From Pomacea canaliculata (taxonomy: Eukaryota; Mollusca; Gastropoda; Architaenioglossa; Ampullariidae), in assembly GCF_003073045.1 (NCBI RefSeq), contig NC_037590.1:40664751-40728750 (forward strand): a DNA stretch of 64,000 bases, written 5' to 3'. The notes beneath the pieces were generated by a model. It was not told where the DNA came from. It ran no database searches and saw only the letters and a list, made by a program, of their open reading frames with translations. Shown piece by piece: positions 1 to 39,418 of this stretch. Numbering within the stretch: the stretch's first letter is position 1; the number at the start of each line of letters is the position of its first letter. A program made the position numbers and the translations under genes.

Positions 1-349
1 CCTAACACAGTACCCTACATAGTTATCAATAAACATGAGTACAGTAAAGTATTGTGCAGTACAGTACGCTTTGTTATCACTGTCGCTTTCATAGGAGCAG
101 ATCCTGTCACGTGTTCAAGGATGAGATCTTTATCCTTGATAATCCGTAGCGACAGTCGAACGACTAAGTCCTAATGACCTGCCAATTTCTGTTGCTGTTT
201 CCCCCTTCTCAGATTGCCTTATGATATCCACTTTCACCTCCATGGTGATGGCCTTCCTTTTCTTTGATGCACTGACCTCGTAAGTCGGAATGAGCGTCGT
301 AACCACGAAACGACGTAACTCGAGACCGTCGTAACCCGAGGACTACCTG
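1..349 (-). mobile_element. TcMar-Tigger (pogo-like) DNA transposon, 5' terminal fragment
   Basis: Read on the minus strand, this starts at 349 with an inverted-repeat-like end (CAGGTAGTCCTCGGGTTACG) next to a TA dinucleotide at 350-351, the target used by Tc1/mariner/Tigger elements. About 80 bases in begins a reading frame encoding KKRKAITMEVKVDIIRQSEK and then GETATEIGRSLGLSRSTV, the N-terminal helix-turn-helix (CENP-B/pogo type) of Tigger transposases. One extra base near 140-150 shifts the frame, after which IIKDKDLILEHV and APMKATVITK continue the match. The transposase catalytic part is not seen: either it lies beyond the window or the copy is a deletion derivative. Dead copy; it has no role in neighbouring genes that I can see. 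Confidence 0.8.
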
Positions 350-351
350 TA

Positions 352-2559
352 ATAGATTTAGCCAGTTGTAGGATGGCAGGTGTTAGAATTATCTGTATGA
401 GTTAGTGAAAATAATGGGTTAGGGTTGTCTCTAGTTTATATTTCAGCATCGCTTTCATGAAAGTAAAGGCTACCACCATTGCCAAAATCATCACCACGAA
501 CATCATCACATCCATGTCTTCGTCTTTGTCATCGTGATCAATTCTTCGAAATTAGTTGAAGTGATGGCGGTGGCAGAAAAATATTGAATCTGCCTACACC
601 TACATATCTTTGAGAGATCTGGCTTTCGGAAACCTTCTGTTCCAACAACAAGACTTGCAACCACTCTACTTCCCGACTCAAGTACACTAAATGAAGGCTT
701 TACTGGTGGCGGGAGGGAATGGTTACATCATACGAGTGGTCAGTCTTCGCTAATTGCGACTATCTAGACAGGTAGTGAAGGTGAAGGACTAAGATGTTGG
801 CGACTGCCCGAAGCATCTTTCTGACCCTACCCTGATCTTGTTGTCGGGGCTGAGAACAAACTGGAGAGTGAGAAGGGTTTTTGAAGAAATCAAATAGCTG
901 ACCAAAGTTTTGAGTGCAACATTATATATGTAATGCATCAGTGTCCGCTGGTATGTCTATACTGTATTATTATTATTACTATTGCATGTTTCTATTTTTA
1001 CGCATGCTTTCTTACCCCTTGAATCTTAGAACAAGTATAGCCTGTATCCATTCAATGTCCTACTAGAACGTACAATACCTGTAATTCCATGGTAATTACT
1101 CCACGGGAACTTCTACTTATGATATACACATCGTGTATAATGTGAAAGCACTATAAAATCCGAGGCTGGAAACACAAGTACAGAGCTTTCACACACATAC
1201 ATATATATAGCTGTTAGTATGGTTCTTGTGTGGTAAATAATTGTTTTGTTTTGGACAATGAAACGAAAAGGAGAAAGAGCAACATTAATAAAAATGTAGT
1301 TTAAAATTGTAAGTGGTTTGTGATTGCTTTTCTTGCATTGGTCACCTTTTTTCCTACTGTTTACTGTTTTAAATATCTTCCTCCTTCTCTAGGAACTCCG
1401 GTTTCCTCCCTCCTCCATCACCCCTCTCCCGTCATAGTGCCCTTAGCAAAACAACTCGAATCACTCGCCTGTGAGTGCCGGTAAGACGCAATATCAGCGA
1501 ACCCTAGCGGCTAGTGAATGCCTCCACCCTGCTGATGTCACTAAACGGCCCGGGTCAACTGACGGCCGGGGACCTCAATGACCATTCATGTGTGACTTGA
1601 CAAGAACTTTCGAATCGACTCCCTGGAGAAAACCCCTTGTCGGCCAGCTTCCCGAGAGGAAATCTGAAGAGAGGACCTATTACTTCTCACTGTAGAGGTG
1701 ACAAGCGAGTGTTTTAATAAATGCTATACGAGGTTTCCACTCCTTTCTTCATTCACCATCCATCCTGCGTTCATAATGCGATCAGCAGTCTATGAAAGCA
1801 GTTTCCCGTGAAATAAATCGTACCTCCAACGTACATTTTCCCTAAAACACGAATCGCAGCGCAGTCATTCCATAAAAAAAAAATATACCACGCTTATAGT
1901 CTGCAATAAATTTTGAAAGTTGAATCGAAAGCGCCCCCCTTTTTTCTTTTTTGGAAAGGAACCGGAAAAAGATTCCAGCATTTGAATACGAAGTATGTAG
2001 TACATGGTTTAAGTTCACTGGCCAAAAAACTAAACTAACGGTGAAGAGAGCTGAGGAGTCATTGAGGGGTGGAACGGTGAAAAGGAGGTCGGGGAGGAAG
2101 CTGTCATGTCCTAGTGACCTGACCCTCCCCAAACTCACCTTGCTCAAGCCTAAAACCAAAATGAGTTGCTTTCCTTGTGAGTAAAGCCACATAGATGAAG
2201 AAAGGTTATGACGGCATTATTTAGTTGTTTGTTTTTTTGTTTTTTTTTTAAAGATGATCCCTAATTCATTGAGATCAGGGAAGTGGGGAATGAAACGTTT
2301 ATTTACTAAAAAATTATCAACGGTTAGATTATTTTGAGCTACATGTTTTTAATATGCAGCAGCCGGCAGAAGGATTGCATAATATGTTGACAAAAGACAC
2401 GAAATAAAGTCACCGTCGTTAAAATGTCACCACACACACTTGAGGCGTGTTCACACGACAACTGGCGGGTCCCCCCCCATGTGACCAGTGCTGCGCATGC
2501 CCAGTGGTGGGCCACTAACTGCGTCATTAGGCACCGGTGCGCACAGTTCTCTCCCTTCA
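352..2559. other. Intergenic, no gene recognised
   Basis: No open frame here resembles a known protein. There is a short ATC-rich simple tract around 475-540 and A/T homopolymers near 1870-1950 and 2230-2250. The last 120 bases become GC-rich and lead into the promoter region of the Ly6-type gene, including a TGCGCATGC stretch near 2492 that resembles an NRF1 half-site. Confidence 0.5.
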
Positions 2560-2575
2560 CCACCAGAGGGCGCTG
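2560..2575 (+). promoter_or_regulatory. CTCF-like binding motif upstream of the Ly6-type gene
   Basis: The bases CCACCAGAGGGCGCTG match the core recognition sequence of CTCF closely (the CCACNAGRKGGCRS pattern). It lies 102 bases upstream of the proposed start codon at 2678, in a GC-rich patch surrounded by AT-rich sequence, so it probably falls in the promoter or 5' UTR. Sequence match only; occupancy is not shown. Confidence 0.45.
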
Positions 2576-2677
2576 CTAGACGCCATTTGTCAGGCGAGCG
2601 AAGGTGACCGCTGGAGCATTCTGTCATCGACTGTACTCCTGACTTATCAGTTGTCCTGCTGCTGGCGCAACAAAATC

Positions 2678-5600
2678 ATGATGGGCTCATATCAGATTAT
2701 CGCCTTCGTACTCCTTGTTGCCGTTGCTGTTAGGAAGGGTATGTTTTGATCCACCTTTCACATTTTAATAGAATATTATTACTTCAGTACGATCAGTGTT
2801 TTTTTCATAATTTTAAGTAGAGGCTAGAACCAGTAAAGAGAAATTTTAATGTAAATGTGCTAACGAAAAGAATTGGGTTAGTTATTTTCCTGGTTGTATC
2901 AAGTTTAGATGAGCTATTCACATTCGTTGGATTCATGTAGAGGTCAGCACTTTTGAGCAAGTACAAATAAAAATGAGAAAAGTGTGTTGACCGAATTGTA
3001 GATGGTCGACATGAAGCAGTCTCACACTACTACTGGTAATATTAATAAACACCCATCGCGTTACCGTTTTTCAAGTGTTTTATTTGTCAGTGGACAAATA
3101 GCACAAAAAATCAGAACTTTTAAGGTTATTCTTAACTTGGTGATAAACTATTTACAGGTTGTATGATTTTATTGTGACTGATTTAGTAACATCGATAGTA
3201 AGCACGGGCATACAGCGACAAAGCAGTTGTATTTCGTGAATTATAGCATCGCCTTGAGTACAATTATTGTTTTAATTTGCCTTTTAATGGTAATTCTGTC
3301 AAAGATAGCTGTTACTTTGCATTCAAGTCTGTTTTCAAAATCCCCAGATCTGAATGAATATGATACATGCCAAGAGGTTCAAAACCTTATTTCCCCTGAG
3401 ATGACTTACCATCATTTTGTTAGTACATAATGATCTAAGTTTTAATGTTGACTGCAGCCTTCAGTAGTATAAGAAGTTGAAATTTAGTCTAGTCTGTTTT
3501 TTTTTTTTTTTAGCAAAACAGACTTGTGGGTATTTTTGTAATAATGCAACAGGAACATTTGACGTTATTATTTTTAAATTTTGATTTAGTCATAAAGCAA
3601 ATGAATTATCTATTCTTTCTTTCAGGATTAGCTTTGGAATGTGTTCAGTGCAACTCGTTCAGTACAAAGGATTGTGATTCCAACATTGAAAAGTATAAAC
3701 TTCCATGCACTGAGAAGTTTGCCAATGCTACATCATGTAGGAAAATGGAGCAAGAAGGTACGCTACACTATTGTTTTAGTAACAATTTTATTCTTATTAA
3801 ATAGAATGCAGTGTTATCCTTTCAAAGCCTTAATGCCTTTCATTTTACTTGATTTTACTATATTATGCTACCAGTAGAAGCTGTGCTCATCATTTATGGA
3901 TTTATGCACACACTAACTGATTCTCTTTACATTCTGAAAAATATTGTGCATGTCGAGGACATGTTTTGAGATTGCTGTTTCAAGAAAGTCATTCTTTAAA
4001 AAAGCACTACTTGGAAATGCAGGACTGTAAATGTTATTTCTGGTCTAAATGAATTGGGTGAGAGTGTTGTGGCAAGTTGTGTACTTTTTCATCTTTCGTT
4101 CTATTACATGTACATATTACTCTCAGTACAGTACATTAACATATTATGTTTTTGTTTTTTTATTTACTGTAAAGGTACAATACAGGCGCATAACAATATG
4201 GGAATGGTTAATAAGGAATTGGGAAAGGTTTATGTAGCATAAAAGTTTGTGGGAAGGTTTATAAAGCCTTAATATAGTGTATAAATATATTGTTTTGATT
4301 TCTTAGATTTTTGGTTATCTGAAACACATCTCACGTAAAAAACAAGGGATTACCCTACATTAAATGTGTAAATTGTGCTATTAAGCAGTGTTATAGTAAA
4401 AATATTGTGCGTATCCTGATTTTGTTAAAGCTAAGACTTTTTAATTTTGTGCAAAATTCTCAAACCTCTTGTTCCAACCTTTCCCTAGGCAACAGGAACA
4501 AACTTGTATCACTTGTTAATATCTGGCTCAAGATTACTGGAGCCAAGCTTAGCAGTCTCTAGTAATCAGCAAATCCTTATCAACGCATTATGTATTCTTA
4601 CTATTCCTGATTATGTGTTAATAATAATTGCAAAATTTATATAGTGCATACTCTTACACTTAAGGAGCCTGCTCTTAGCTCATAAGAACAAGACACAGGC
4701 ATTTCTTGAGGTACAGAAGAATAAGCAAACCACATATGAGGATATGCAGTACCGATGAATGATAAAAGACAAAACGAAAAACGAAAAAAAAAGTATAGAG
4801 TAATTATAGGTAGCAATGTAGGTGAGCAGGAAAGTGGCAATAAACAGAAGAGGGGGAGGGTGTGAAAAAGGACTAGCATTGTGTGGACTGTTGTTAGTGC
4901 AGGTGTTTTGAGTGCACATTTAAAGGATTCAGTAGTGGGTTATGGAAAGGGAGAAAGTTCCATTGTTTTGCTGCACAGTAACTAAAATTCCTGAGACCAT
5001 GTGTTGGGATTAAGAAGTTCTTATATCAGTCTGGCTGCAGATAAGCACTGGCAATATGCAGAATAAATCATCACCATAAATTATGGTTCCATATGTTATA
5101 TACTTGATCAATTCCACTAGCTGTGATGGTATGTCAACCTGAGGTGACTGATGCAATGTACCTAGTGTGTATGTATGGAAAAGTATATATAGACACAGTA
5201 ATAACTTTATTGTAATCGACTAATATATATTTCACTCTTCTTTATAAATCTTACCTGTAATTACAGCCTTTGCAGGTCAATAAAGCTATAAAAATGAACA
5301 TGTAGGGAAGCAAGACATCTGAGAACATGCACACTAGCTGGTTTTACATGAGTATGATACTTTCCCCTGTTGACCTTGCTGTTAAATGCTGTACATCAGT
5401 TTAGGGAAGAAGAGATGGAGACTCTTATCACAACTAGCACCCAGGATATTAACATGCTATTTTTCACTCAATACAAAACTCACCCTCTCCATTCAGTGCA
5501 CATGGTCAGTTAGAGTTACAAAATAAAGCTTAGTAAATTCACATCTGTGGCTGTGTCTGGAATTGTTAATCAGGTCTAGCAGATTCTGTCACAGTCAACC

Positions 5601-5887
5601 TGAAATAGCGTAAATGAGATAATTTATACTAAATTATAAATTGCCCATGTGTCAGTATTTCAATATTTGTTTCAGTTTACTATGATGGAGACTACCACAC
5701 ACGGACTATTCGACAGTGTGCATTGACAGATGCCCCAGCAAGGTGCATTGAGCGAACTGGCACCTACCGAGTCAAAATCTTCTATTGCCACTGCAAAGAA
5801 GACAACTGCAATGGTGCAGGGGCTGTCTCCATCTCCCTGGGTCTGAGTGCATTGGCAGCTGTTGTGTCATTCCTCTTCAAGTCATGA
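2678..5887 (+). CDS. Ly6/uPAR-family (three-finger) GPI-anchored protein, three exons
   Basis: Coding exons are 2678-2738, 3626-3757 and 5676-5887, all joined at phase 1 with GT-AG introns, giving 134 residues. Residues 1-20 are a hydrophobic signal peptide (MMGSYQIIAFVLLVAVAVRK; a second Met follows at once). The mature part holds ten cysteines in the three-finger pattern, opening LECVQC and ending in YCHCKEDNCN, the Cys-Asn signature of Ly6 domains. There is an N-glycosylation sequon (NAT) in exon 2. The C-terminal 20 or so residues (SLGLSALAAVVSFLFKS) form a hydrophobic tail typical of GPI-anchor signals. The protein is therefore expected on the outer cell surface or secreted. Invertebrate relatives include quiver/sleepless and boudin-type proteins, but Ly6 sequences diverge too fast to assign an orthologue or ligand. 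The domain split over phase-1 introns is usual for the family. Confidence 0.88.
4620..5130 (+). repeat. Probable interspersed repeat in Ly6-gene intron 2
   Basis: The segment begins with an ATAATAATTGC tract followed by ATTTATATAGTGCATA and a CTTAAGGAGCCTGCTCTTAG stretch. This resembles the widespread aquatic-invertebrate repeat type that opens with a 'tttatatagcgc' motif. No coding capacity and no clear terminal repeats. Boundaries are approximate, and the family call rests on remembered motif similarity only. Confidence 0.35.
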
Positions 5888-8800
5888 TCTGACATTTTTA
5901 TTGGCAATTTTTTCATTCTCCACCTTTTCTACCCAAATAGATCATTTTTTTTTTCTCACCAGTTCAGTTTATTTTTCATGTTGTAAGAACATTTGAGCAT
6001 AAGTGATAATGGTTAAAGTTGGATTTTTAAATTGCATACTAGATTTATAACTAAAGGTAGGATCTATGCAAACTTTAATTTTGCCTTGTTCTGTTCTTTC
6101 CCCATACCCCATTTAGATGCTGGAAAAAATTTGTTGGGATCATGTTGATCAAATAGTAAGTTGCTCATTAGTGTAGTAGTGTCTTCCCCACCGTCATATC
6201 GCCTCAAATAGTCCTCGCTTAACTTCACATAAATGAGATGTCGCTGTGCTGAGAGAGTCATGATAGACAGATAATGTCTCCTCTGCTGTGCCATCTTGGC
6301 ATTAGATGTATTTGGTGGCTGCAGCACATTCCACATTATCGAAAGTATTGAATGCTGTGTGCATGTGCAGTTCGCCTAAACCCACTCCTCTCATAGTCAT
6401 TTCAAATAGCATTTATGGTTCCCAGATCTAAATGCTACAGGGCTGCATATATATACATTGCTGTTAAGAGCTACTTTTTTGTTTCCTTTTTAAAATGCAT
6501 TTAATTTTTCTGCATAACCAGGAAGATTTAAAGTTTTGCTATGTGCTAGCATACCTGTTTATGTTGACCATTGTCTTGTCAATCTTGGCTGCCCCAAATG
6601 AACATTGTAAATTGTTGACAATAAGTATTTCAAGTATGTGTACAGAAAATGAGTGGTTGTGGTTTTCTCACCAAGAAAACTGTGAAGTGTTTCAGTATCA
6701 GGATACGAAGAGTGACCAGTTTATTTCAATTTTTCTTGTGAGAAATGTGTATATGCATAGTTGATGTATGAACTGGGTGTGTTCCTTCCCTCCCACATCT
6801 CCCATTTTCCAGGTTTTATGGGCAAGAAATGTCAATACATGTTGATAGCAAGTTAAGAATGTTGCAGCTGGGATGACTGCTTTACAAGTCTGCTTAAGCC
6901 ACAGCAGGCAGTGAACTTGTCCAATTTTAGTGGACTCCCAGAATTGGTGTTAATATTACATGGGAACAATATGTATTACCTGAACACACACAAGCTTTGG
7001 CCAGTAGAATACACTTTAACATGCAGTGTGGTCATGCAAACAGTACCTGCATTCAAGTTGTAAACATACTAGTTGCAAACTGTATGGTTAATAAGGTCTC
7101 ATTTATCTTGAGCAAAAGAAATTCTTTAGCAATAGTGTCATGCATGCAGTTGGAAAGGTATGTGAAAAGTCTGTATTTTCGAATCTGTATCTGTTTGTAT
7201 AGTCAGAATTAAAAAAATTTTTAATGAAATCTTTTTCAGATGTAGTTTATTAAAATGCTTGGCCATTAATGTACAAAATTAGTGATGGCATTTTTGGGGA
7301 AAAGTCTTTGTAAAAGTTGTCTTTGTGAATTTATTCCCTTTTTATGCACATCTAGTAGAAAATTAAAAAAATCAGACTTAACATTTCTTCAGAACTTTTG
7401 TTTTGTGCAGTACTCACATTGTCAATATATTTATCACTTTTGTTTATTTGTTAAGTAGGCAAACCGAAAAATACTTATATGCCATGACTCTCTTGTTTAC
7501 CCACAAACTACTTCCATATCTTAATGTGCTACCCTTCACATAATCCGTAAGAGTGCCCCAAGAAATGAGTTAAAAGATTTACAAATAAAATGCGGAGAAG
7601 ACAAGCTATGCATATTTGTGAGTAGTTTTGTGTTATCAATCCAGTTTGAGGAGCGTAAGATTTAGAAGTCAAATGACTGCCATCCAGGCACCACAAATTT
7701 ACAGTTACTCTAGTTTGAAGGGCCGGCTGAGATGTTGCAACACTATTCTGCAGGTCCATGACCATCAAGCACAGCTCTATCTCTTGATGTATCAGAGAAA
7801 GGGACACAAAGTAATGTTGAGCCATGGCTTTCAATAAGGATTAGCTGCCTTAAATATCTGAGCACGTAAGTCTTTAATTTCATTCACAAAAGTGAGATTA
7901 GCAGTTTGGTGGTTTCATGCCTAGACCATGTAAATGACAAGTAACTTGTGTGCAAGAAATCCCTGGAAATGATCTGTTCTCATTGAAAGGGACATTTAAA
8001 TTCTGACAACCCTGCAATTTAGATGAAAGCTGTACTGCTGGAGAAAGAGTCGACTGCAAAGTCTGTTTGATGTTAGTAATAGAATTTAATACCAGCTCTG
8101 CTGCAGGGAGTGTGTGTCAGAATTACTGCAGTTCCTGCATTCTTGAGTGGCAACACTGAGCTGAGTTCTATACTATAGGCTACTTATACATTTTAGCCCA
8201 CTACAGGCACCTTAACCAACACTCAGGATGAGAAGGAAAGAATGAGGTAAAAAAATTGAAGACATGGCAAAGAAACAAGTGATTTAATTTAAATTCAACA
8301 CAGAAAATTTTACACTTTGGATACATGCATGATTTACAACGTATGACAAATTGACAATTTCATGGAAAAGGTAATTTGTTGTAAACATAGAAGTTAATAA
8401 TATAATTTAAAAAAGTCTATACAAGGCCAATGTTACATAATGGTGCACCAACTACAAAGTTTTGTACAAAAAAGCAAGTACTGAGTTTGACATTATTCCC
8501 TGTGCAAGAACAAATGACAAAACACAGACCAGGCCGCGAGACTCCCAATCGGAGGATTGCTGCACTAGTCTAGGAAAGGGGTGCTACACTACATTAACTT
8601 GGCAACACCCATCACACACAAGTCCATCGAATGCCAACGTGAAGTGTATGGACTGGGAAGGTATTAAAATAGAAGTCGGGGAGAAAACTCTCTAGATGAT
8701 TATGTTATGCTTCCATTCAAATGAAAGAAATCAAAACATTTAAATCCCAGTCCCCCTCCCCTTTGAAGAAAATGAATTATCAAGAGCTCGGATGAGATAA

Positions 8801-11800
8801 AGAAAATGATACGCAGGTAGGCTATGTGTTGGCTGACCACAACCACAAGTAATGGAGCTAAAGGAAGATGCTGGCAGAACACATCAAGGTTCGTCAGGTG
8901 GGTAGGAAAATGAAAACAATCACAGCCAGAAGCAGTAAATTAGGGGAATGTTTTACTGATAATGTGCAGCCCTTCTGGTTTCAAAACAGAACTGAATGAA
9001 TACTTCAGTAATATGATGTCAAGCAGGGTAACATGAACTTGCTGGAAGTCTGTGGGTTTCATGTCTTGTGGGCAGGTAATAGAGTTTCACAGGAATATAA
9101 GCGCCATGGCGATGATTTTAGAAGCAAAGAGTTTTCAGAGTGCAGAAGTTCGTTGACAAACAACCAGATAGGAAATAACCTACAATAATATGTAGAAGAG
9201 AGAATAAGAACTCCCTTTCAACAGATGACTGGAAACAGGTTCTTATCTACCAGTAATACACTTGCACAATTCCACAGCTACACAAATTTTTAGAAAGCTT
9301 TTCTTTTCAAAAGAAGTCACTACTCAGGCTCTTCCAACATAAAAAATTAGTCATGGAGGACAGAAAGATACAAAACTAAATGAAGGAAATATAACCTGTA
9401 TTAGAAAAAAAGCCATGTAAAAATTATTGGTACATGTATATACCATGACTATTTTATCCTGCATCAAGACAGAACTGAAAGTATTTAGCAAAACAAAGGA
9501 GTTTTTCAACACCCAACCTTTCGATGCCTTTAAGGCAACACTGTACAGTAACACAGCACTATTTCCTTTAAAGCCATGTCCTTTTTATGAGGGGACGTGG
9601 GTGGGTGATGGGATCTCTAAGTCATCACAGTTGTTACAGAAACAATTACTTGACTGATCAGGAAATCTAGAAACATTCCTATCTGTCATGTCTGGTGACA
9701 CTATTTCAACCAGACTGCAAGAGCCTCTTACTCAAGGCAGTGAGGACACTAATGTTCAATGAGACTAGAGCAAAAGAACCCGACAGCAGAATGGACTGAG
9801 GCCTTCTTAAGCTGAATATGTAAATATGTAACTATGGCACATTTTACAAAAAATGCAAAAATGTGCCTAACATAATTATATATTCCACAATTAAGGCCTG
9901 TGAACCTCATGCTGATAATGTTGGGGAAGTGCTTCAGATGTGTCTATAAGCTTGACAGATGTTGGTAGACTACTGACAAAGCCTGAAGTTGTCAGAATGG
10001 CAAACTGCTAATGACCATGGACCAAGTTTATAAACTAAGAAAACTCTGGTGCTAAACCGACCAGGTGTCAGCACGAATCTTGGTATGCAGTGCAATTTTA
10101 TAGTGTATTGGTGCACGCTTTGTGAGCTACACCATCTGAAAATGAATTAAACAGCCAAAAAGGACTTGTCAGCTTCATTTAACCTTCTCATGCCGATTTA
10201 ATGCATTCTTGACTCCATGCTGGTAATCTTCTAGAGCTATAACAACAAATTTCATTTTGTTCATGATCATGTATTAAAAAAAAAACATTTCGTCTGATAA
10301 GAAAACAGAAAAATGTACATTCTGACTAATGCAGTGCTATTTTCTACAGAGCATCAATTACAGCACATAGTATGTGCATACATTGGCGTATTTATATTCT
10401 GTAAACTTTTCAAATAATATTAATATTCAACTTTTGTAAAATGTTTGCACCATAAAGCTCTAAGGTATATTGACAGGTAAAAGCAATTGCTGTGAAGAGA
10501 TTTTAAGCATTTTCTCAAAAGTATTTGTTCTTTGTAAGGTTGCGAAAACCAATTAAACTGTTCTTGGACATATGTTTTAAAAACAATCAGACATGAAGGA
10601 CCTCTTTTCACAAATGTTTAGTACCAAAAATTAAAAAAAAAAAGGACCTGAATCTAAATTTTCATTCATAATTCATACACGTATAAATATTGCACACAAA
10701 ATTCCAACAAGCAAATGTAGACTTACAAAATATTAATCAAAAATGAATATTTCAATTAATGGTACCTTAAGCAATACATGCTGAATGTCTGTCATAACAA
10801 TGCATTTCAGTAAAAACTACCACCTGAAAATACTATCACTGAGAGGATAGATGTATGTTAGCTACTAGGTACAGGAGACATTTAAAGGAACTGAGATAAA
10901 ACAGCGAAAAGAAAAGAAACTGAAGGATATCACTAGTGAACTAAACATTTACTTGTTCATCAATAGGGCTACAGACTGCTCAGAGCTGTGAAGTAACACA
11001 GCTACAATGCATCTTATCCTTTGCTACCTTACAGCAGATATGCTTTCATACCTCCATCCTGACATATAGATACACAACACAAATGCTAAATTATATAGTG
11101 GGTGTTGAAGGGGTGAATATCAAAGACATCATAGCCATAATCAGGAACTAGTATTCACAGTGAATGAGCTTCTCTCTCATCAACACACCTACAAACATAC
11201 ATGAATGCACACAAAATGGAAAATGTGGTGAGCAAAGGATTAAGTGGGTATGCACACTTACGCGTGCATGCATCACGCATTCACTCCCAATATACACACA
11301 CAAATATGCCTACAATCTTCTCCATCTCTTTAAAGCAGGAAAAATTAAGTCAACAAGAACAACTGCCCAAAGCTCAATCTGACAAGTACAAAAGAAGAAA
11401 ACGTGTGTGTTGTAAACACCAGAAGGCATTGAATGAGGTACTAAAACCAAACTGCAGACTGAGTAGTGCAGATCATTGGCAAAGTCACATGAGCAGAGGA
11501 ATGTCATTGGGAGTGGGAACCACACAAATACCTTGGGTACACATTCAAATAAACTAAGCTGCTTCTTGAGCTCTTCAGATTGACACTTCTCATACCCCTT
11601 ATCACCTACCATGGGGGATGAGTGTTTTCCACACGAAAGGAAGGGGTTTCAACATCATACACCAGTATAAAATAAGTATTCCTAGTTTTATGTTAAGTGC
11701 TAGTACCATCAAAGGTGTGCACAAGTGTAATTTAAAAAAATTTTTACATCAACCACTGATGTGTAGAATGCCAATAATACAATCAAGCCTAAGAAAATAC

Positions 11801-11832
11801 ACTGAAAGTTTCTTTCTCCATTTATCAAGAAA

Positions 11833-11863
<31 letters not shown>

Positions 11864-13596
11864 GCAAATATCTGCATGTTTTACTGTGAAAAATGAAACA
11901 AGAAGCAGACATTGCAAAGAAAACACAAAACAAACAAAATTCAACAAAACTTTATTTTGAAAAGGTCAGCCAGCTGTACATGAAAGGGAGAGAAGAAGTG
12001 GGGGAGTGGGCGTAACTGGAGAGATATCTTCGCATATGGTGAAGGCCAACACAGCCGGTCCACTTTCAAAGCAACCATTTCTAAAGCTTCTGATTTATGT
12101 TTTTCCTCCTCTTTATTTTTATTTGAAAATGAGGAGATGCAGAGGATTCAAGTCTATACTCTCAGACTCCAGCCAGCATTTCTGTTGCCATGTACTCTCC
12201 ATCAACTTCTGCTTCAATAACCAATATAATGAAGCCTGGTTTCAAGGTTTAAAACTCCTCTCATTGTAATTTAATTAACAGCAGGCAATTGTTTTATGGC
12301 AGCTTTTCTGCATAAGGCAAGCAACCTCTCTACTTTTAGTGATGAATGCCCTGCAAATCTTTTTTTATTATGAGCAGCATTCTTAGAGGATGGGAGACAC
12401 CCATTTGCAAAGACAAACTGGGCAAAATCCACAAATCTTGTTACATTAAATGTTGAGAAATGCCAAGAAATAGCGCACACTGTCTTGCCAATGAGACCAC
12501 TCCTATATACCCATGAAATATACCAAACAGTTTGCTTTCCACAACTACTCTTTACTGTGCTCCTCCTTGTAAGGTCATGATCAACACTTCAATAGGCAAT
12601 ACATGCATTTACTGGGAGTAACAGTGGAAATAAAATCTCTCGTAACAGTCTGCCCAACTCAACAGCTAATGCTGTGCATCACACGTTTGAGATACAAGTG
12701 CAAAATGATCCAAGTGATGTCACTTGGGTTTTGCTGCACATCATCATCCTGCTGAATTATCTTCAAGTATCAACAGTCTATTTGGGAAATAACATGAATC
12801 TTTATGCTTACTGTGACACTGCTGACTAGAAAAGTGGGATAGTGTTAGGATGTGTTGTTATTTTGCTGATCTAACAACATCTGACAATGTGTAACATGAA
12901 GAGACAGAAAAACACCATTGAGAACACTTAAATTCATTCTTTTATACCCTTTCTTTTAAACAATTTAAAAAAATAACTGCATTACTGTTGAGTGTTACTT
13001 TGCAAGTTCACAAGCACTCAATGTACAAACCATACAGTAGTTAAAGGATGAGATCACATGAAAGGGGGACAAAATTATCAATGAACATATTCATGAAAGT
13101 AAAACTGCCATCTTAGAGGTTAACAATATATTGTAAGCAGGATGTCAAAGGAAAAAATAACCAAAAAAGTGCACCTGGCAGATGAACATTATTGGGAGTG
13201 GGGGAGGGGGGCAGGAAGCCAGCTTCCTGTGTTTACAGAGAATCTGGTCAGATCCAAGCTCTGTGTCCATGTGCATGTGTGTATGGAGCTCTGCATGCAT
13301 GTGTGACAGAGAAAGCAAGAACGTGCATGATAAAAATGTCAGTAACTTGTTCCAGTCATTACTTATGAATGCAGAGGCAGCAAAAAGAATCTGGAAAAAA
13401 AAAGGGGGAAACTCTCTCAAGTGGGGGGTGGAGGGGAGGAGGGGAATGCAGCAGATCAAGTGGTGACATGTTTGGGGATAAAGATCAAGGGAAGGTAAGT
13501 AGGCGTATGATGGTCTAACGGGACCAAGACCACAACACCAGAGCCAGTAAGAAAGCCTGGATGTTATGAATACATCTAGCACACTGCTGGCAGCAG
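5888..13596. other. 3' UTRs of two convergent genes and the space between
   Basis: No protein gene is seen. After the Ly6-gene stop, the first AATAAA I find is at 7584-7589 with GT-rich sequence after it, so a 3' UTR of about 1.7 kb is plausible. From the other side, the calcineurin gene has a minus-strand AATAAA at 11951-11956 followed by a long GT-rich stretch, which would give a 3' UTR of about 1.65 kb; longer isoforms are possible. Between them the sequence is AT-rich and featureless apart from a run of 28 T at 11836-11863. Short open frames look random. Confidence 0.4.
11951..11956 (-). terminator. Candidate polyadenylation signal of the calcineurin A gene
   Basis: AATAAA on the minus strand, followed directly by GTTTTGTTG and further GT-rich sequence, the usual arrangement for a cleavage and polyadenylation site. 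It lies 1.64 kb downstream of the calcineurin stop codon. Other AATAAA copies occur on this strand nearby (for example around 12110 and 12362), so this choice is tentative. Confidence 0.35.

Positions 13597-39418
<25,822 letters not shown>

Noticed and set aside
415-430. Telomere-like GGGTTAGGGTT
   Set aside because: Fewer than two repeat units; no array.
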